Of a DNA stretch of 64,000 nucleotides, positions 62,646 through 64,000 are shown in pieces. The notes beneath the pieces were generated by a model. That model saw only the letters and a list, made by a program, of their open reading frames with translations, searched no databases and was not told the origin of the DNA. Source of the stretch: Desulfopila sp. IMCC35008 (lineage in GTDB: Bacteria; Desulfobacterota; Desulfobulbia; Desulfobulbales; Desulfocapsaceae); NCBI RefSeq assembly GCF_010646885.2, contig NZ_CP050700.1, positions 5,462,001 through 5,526,000 on the forward strand. Direction: 5' to 3'. Each line of letters starts with the position of its first letter. Positions within the stretch are counted from its first letter, which is position 1. The position numbers and the translations under genes are program-made.

Positions 62646-64000
62646 ATGGCCCTGGTCAGTGAACATAATATTGCGCGGATAAGTTTCCTCTATGCCATCA
62701 TTATTGTCACATTGCTGACATTTTCGACCGGTGCACTCTTTATTGTTCGAAAGATCAAAAACCTGCAGCAGGAACAGGAGGTCCTCGAAAAAGAGTTCAT
62801 AGCAGAACAGAAGGCCCAGCTGAAAGTTGATGTCAACGGTCTTATCAAACATATCACCGAGCGCAACATCAACCTCGAAACATATCTTGAAGAGAATCTC
62901 AAAATGAAGGTTGAGGAGGCAAGCCGTATTGCCATAAACCTGCACAAAACCCTGAAAGGAAAAAAGAGCGATAAGGAAATTGAAACCATCATCCGGGAGG
63001 CACTCCGGCCCATACGTGTTAACGAGAAACACGGGTACTGCTTTATCCTTGAACCAACAGGTAAAGCCATTCTTTACCCCGCCAATCCTGACCTCGAAGG
63101 TTCTAACCTGAAGTTTGCAATGCTCAATAGTGAAAAAGTGGTCGAGAATCTCATTACTATTGCCATAGAAAAAGGCAACGGTTTGTATGGTTACAGATGG
63201 TACAAACCAAATTACGAATCGGATATTCTCTACCCCAAAATTTCCTACGTCACCCACGTCAGAGAACTTAACTGGATAATTGGCAGCGGGGAATACCTCG
63301 ATGAGCTGCAGCAACTTTCCAAACAGACAATCACAGAAGAGCTGAAGGATAACCTTACCACCGAGAATCCTGATTATTTTTTTGTCTATAAACTACACAA
63401 TATTCAAGGTGGAAAAGACTTTGCCACCATCCTGGTCAATAACAACCGTCCTGATCTTATTGGCAAAAAAATCTCGGACGACTATCGGGATCATGACGGG
63501 AAACAGTTTCGGAAGGAATTCATGAAAGGCATCCGGAAAAAGGGGGAGGCCTATGTTGTCTATTCCTATAAAAAGCCGACCGGCGGGTATGGCCGGAAAC
63601 TCTCCTATTTTAAACATTATCCAAAATGGGACTGGATCGTTGCCCGCGGTATCTATTTTGACCGACTCGAAACAACAATTGCCGACCAGAAGGCAAAGTT
63701 ACAGGCAAAGGTAAAAAACGATATAATCATTCTCATCATCTTCTTCCTTGGGGCGGTCACCATTGCCCTTATTGTCGCCTATCACTTCTCGACCCAACTG
63801 CAGGCCATATTTAACCGATACAGGCGCGAGCAGCAGGAAAACCTCCGCAAACTTAAGGATCTTAATACGACTCTTGAAAAGCAGAATCGAACAGATACGC
63901 TCACCAATATATACAACCGAAGTTATTTTAACGAAAAACTGGCAGAGGAGATTGATATCGCAAACCGGTACCAAAGTAAATTTTGCATCATGATATTTGA
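62646..64000 (+). CDS. Cache-GGDEF sensor protein, 3' end beyond window
   Basis: An open frame from 62646 to the window edge encodes at least 451 residues of a membrane sensor: N-terminal helix (FLYAIIIVTLLTFSTGALFI), coiled coil, tandem Cache domains (about 75-230 with ELNWIIGSGEYLDEL; about 230-340 with WDWIVARGIYFD), second helix (IIILIIFFLGAVTIALIVAY), then the start of a GGDEF domain (RTDTLTNIYNRSYFNEKLAEE, in parts). The catalytic GGDEF loop is beyond the edge. Probably a diguanylate cyclase. No good ribosome site is visible before the ATG. Confidence 0.88.
   Translation, partial: MALVSEHNIARISFLYAIIIVTLLTFSTGALFIVRKIKNLQQEQEVLEKEFIAEQKAQLKVDVNGLIKHITERNINLETYLEENLKMKVEEASRIAINLHKTLKGKKSDKEIETIIREALRPIRVNEKHGYCFILEPTGKAILYPANPDLEGSNLKFAMLNSEKVVENLITIAIEKGNGLYGYRWYKPNYESDILYPKISYVTHVRELNWIIGSGEYLDELQQLSKQTITEELKDNLTTENPDYFFVYKLHNIQGGKDFATILVNNNRPDLIGKKISDDYRDHDGKQFRKEFMKGIRKKGEAYVVYSYKKPTGGYGRKLSYFKHYPKWDWIVARGIYFDRLETTIADQKAKLQAKVKNDIIILIIFFLGAVTIALIVAYHFSTQLQAIFNRYRREQQENLRKLKDLNTTLEKQNRTDTLTNIYNRSYFNEKLAEEIDIANRYQSKFCIMIF

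Noticed and set aside
1..64000. CRISPR array, rRNA, tRNA, prophage or intact transposase
   Set aside because: No regular direct repeats with spacers, no RNA gene signatures and no phage or transposase proteins were found on reading both strands by eye; short degenerate cases could be missed.

Overview
The window is a chromosomal segment of a Gram-negative anaerobe. It carries outer-membrane genes (a PagL-like lipid A deacylase, a small barrel, MltF, an RND pump), a membrane oxaloacetate-decarboxylase-type sodium pump, NhaA, an iron-sulfur serine dehydratase, leuCD, a class II ilvC, several Cache-domain sensors and a cobalamin riboswitch. This mix and the style of the proteins suggest a Desulfobacterota member near the Desulfobulbales. 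That placement is inferred from gene content; no rRNA, tRNA or taxonomic marker is present.

Layout. 0-5.3 kb: divergent ilvC/ilvY-type regulator, surE, a small YjfB-like gene, trkA. 5.3-13.8 kb: Cache-PAS hybrid histidine kinase, a secreted protein with a duplicated domain, nhaA, a cupin, an AraC regulator with a LysE exporter, a DUF2325 protein. 13.9-21.1 kb: phnX with a GntR/UTRA regulator and a near-ideal operator, then tetR with an RND adaptor and pump. Upstream of tetR two operator copies flank a possible small RNA. 21.1-28.8 kb: small outer-membrane barrel, a decayed pyruvate-kinase fragment, leuCD, a ComEC-like metallo-hydrolase, an AI-2E-family permease, MltF, PagL. 28.9-39.3 kb: Fsr-type MFS exporter, a large HD-GYP protein, a Cys-variant SGNH protein, a YbhGFSR-like efflux ABC system, trkH, pyrF. 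39.3-43.8 kb: ECF-like sigma factor, membrane anti-sigma factor and a divergent VWA lipoprotein, plus an ABM-fold protein. 44-50.6 kb: oadG-oadA-oadB, a frameshifted C_GCAxxG_C_C gene, and a cobalamin riboswitch controlling an SSS symporter. 50.8-58.1 kb: peptide ABC operon, an RpiR regulator and a class I glutamine-amidotransferase-like peptidase. 58.2-64 kb: a possible transposon-derived element, sdaA, a sulfatase, and the start of a Cache-GGDEF protein.

How genes work together. TrkA and TrkH (33 kb apart) form the K+ uptake system, alongside sodium energetics (NhaA, the Oad pump, the SSS symporter). The dpp-type operon is coupled to a regulator and a gamma-glutamyl hydrolase, which suggests uptake and breakdown of a peptide-like substrate. 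Sigma, anti-sigma and VWA genes look like one envelope-signalling module.

Most unusual signals: (1) a possible TetR-controlled RNA with a C-rich anti-Shine-Dalgarno loop at about 15.91-16.01 kb; (2) a B12 riboswitch with a clear terminator in front of an SSS symporter; (3) a short dispersed repeat with inverted ends (40.34, 52.39, 62.40 kb), one copy of which abuts the stop codon of the sigma gene; (4) an OadB with an extra exported biotinyl/lipoyl-like domain that has no attachment lysine. No CRISPR array, rRNA, tRNA or intact transposase was seen.
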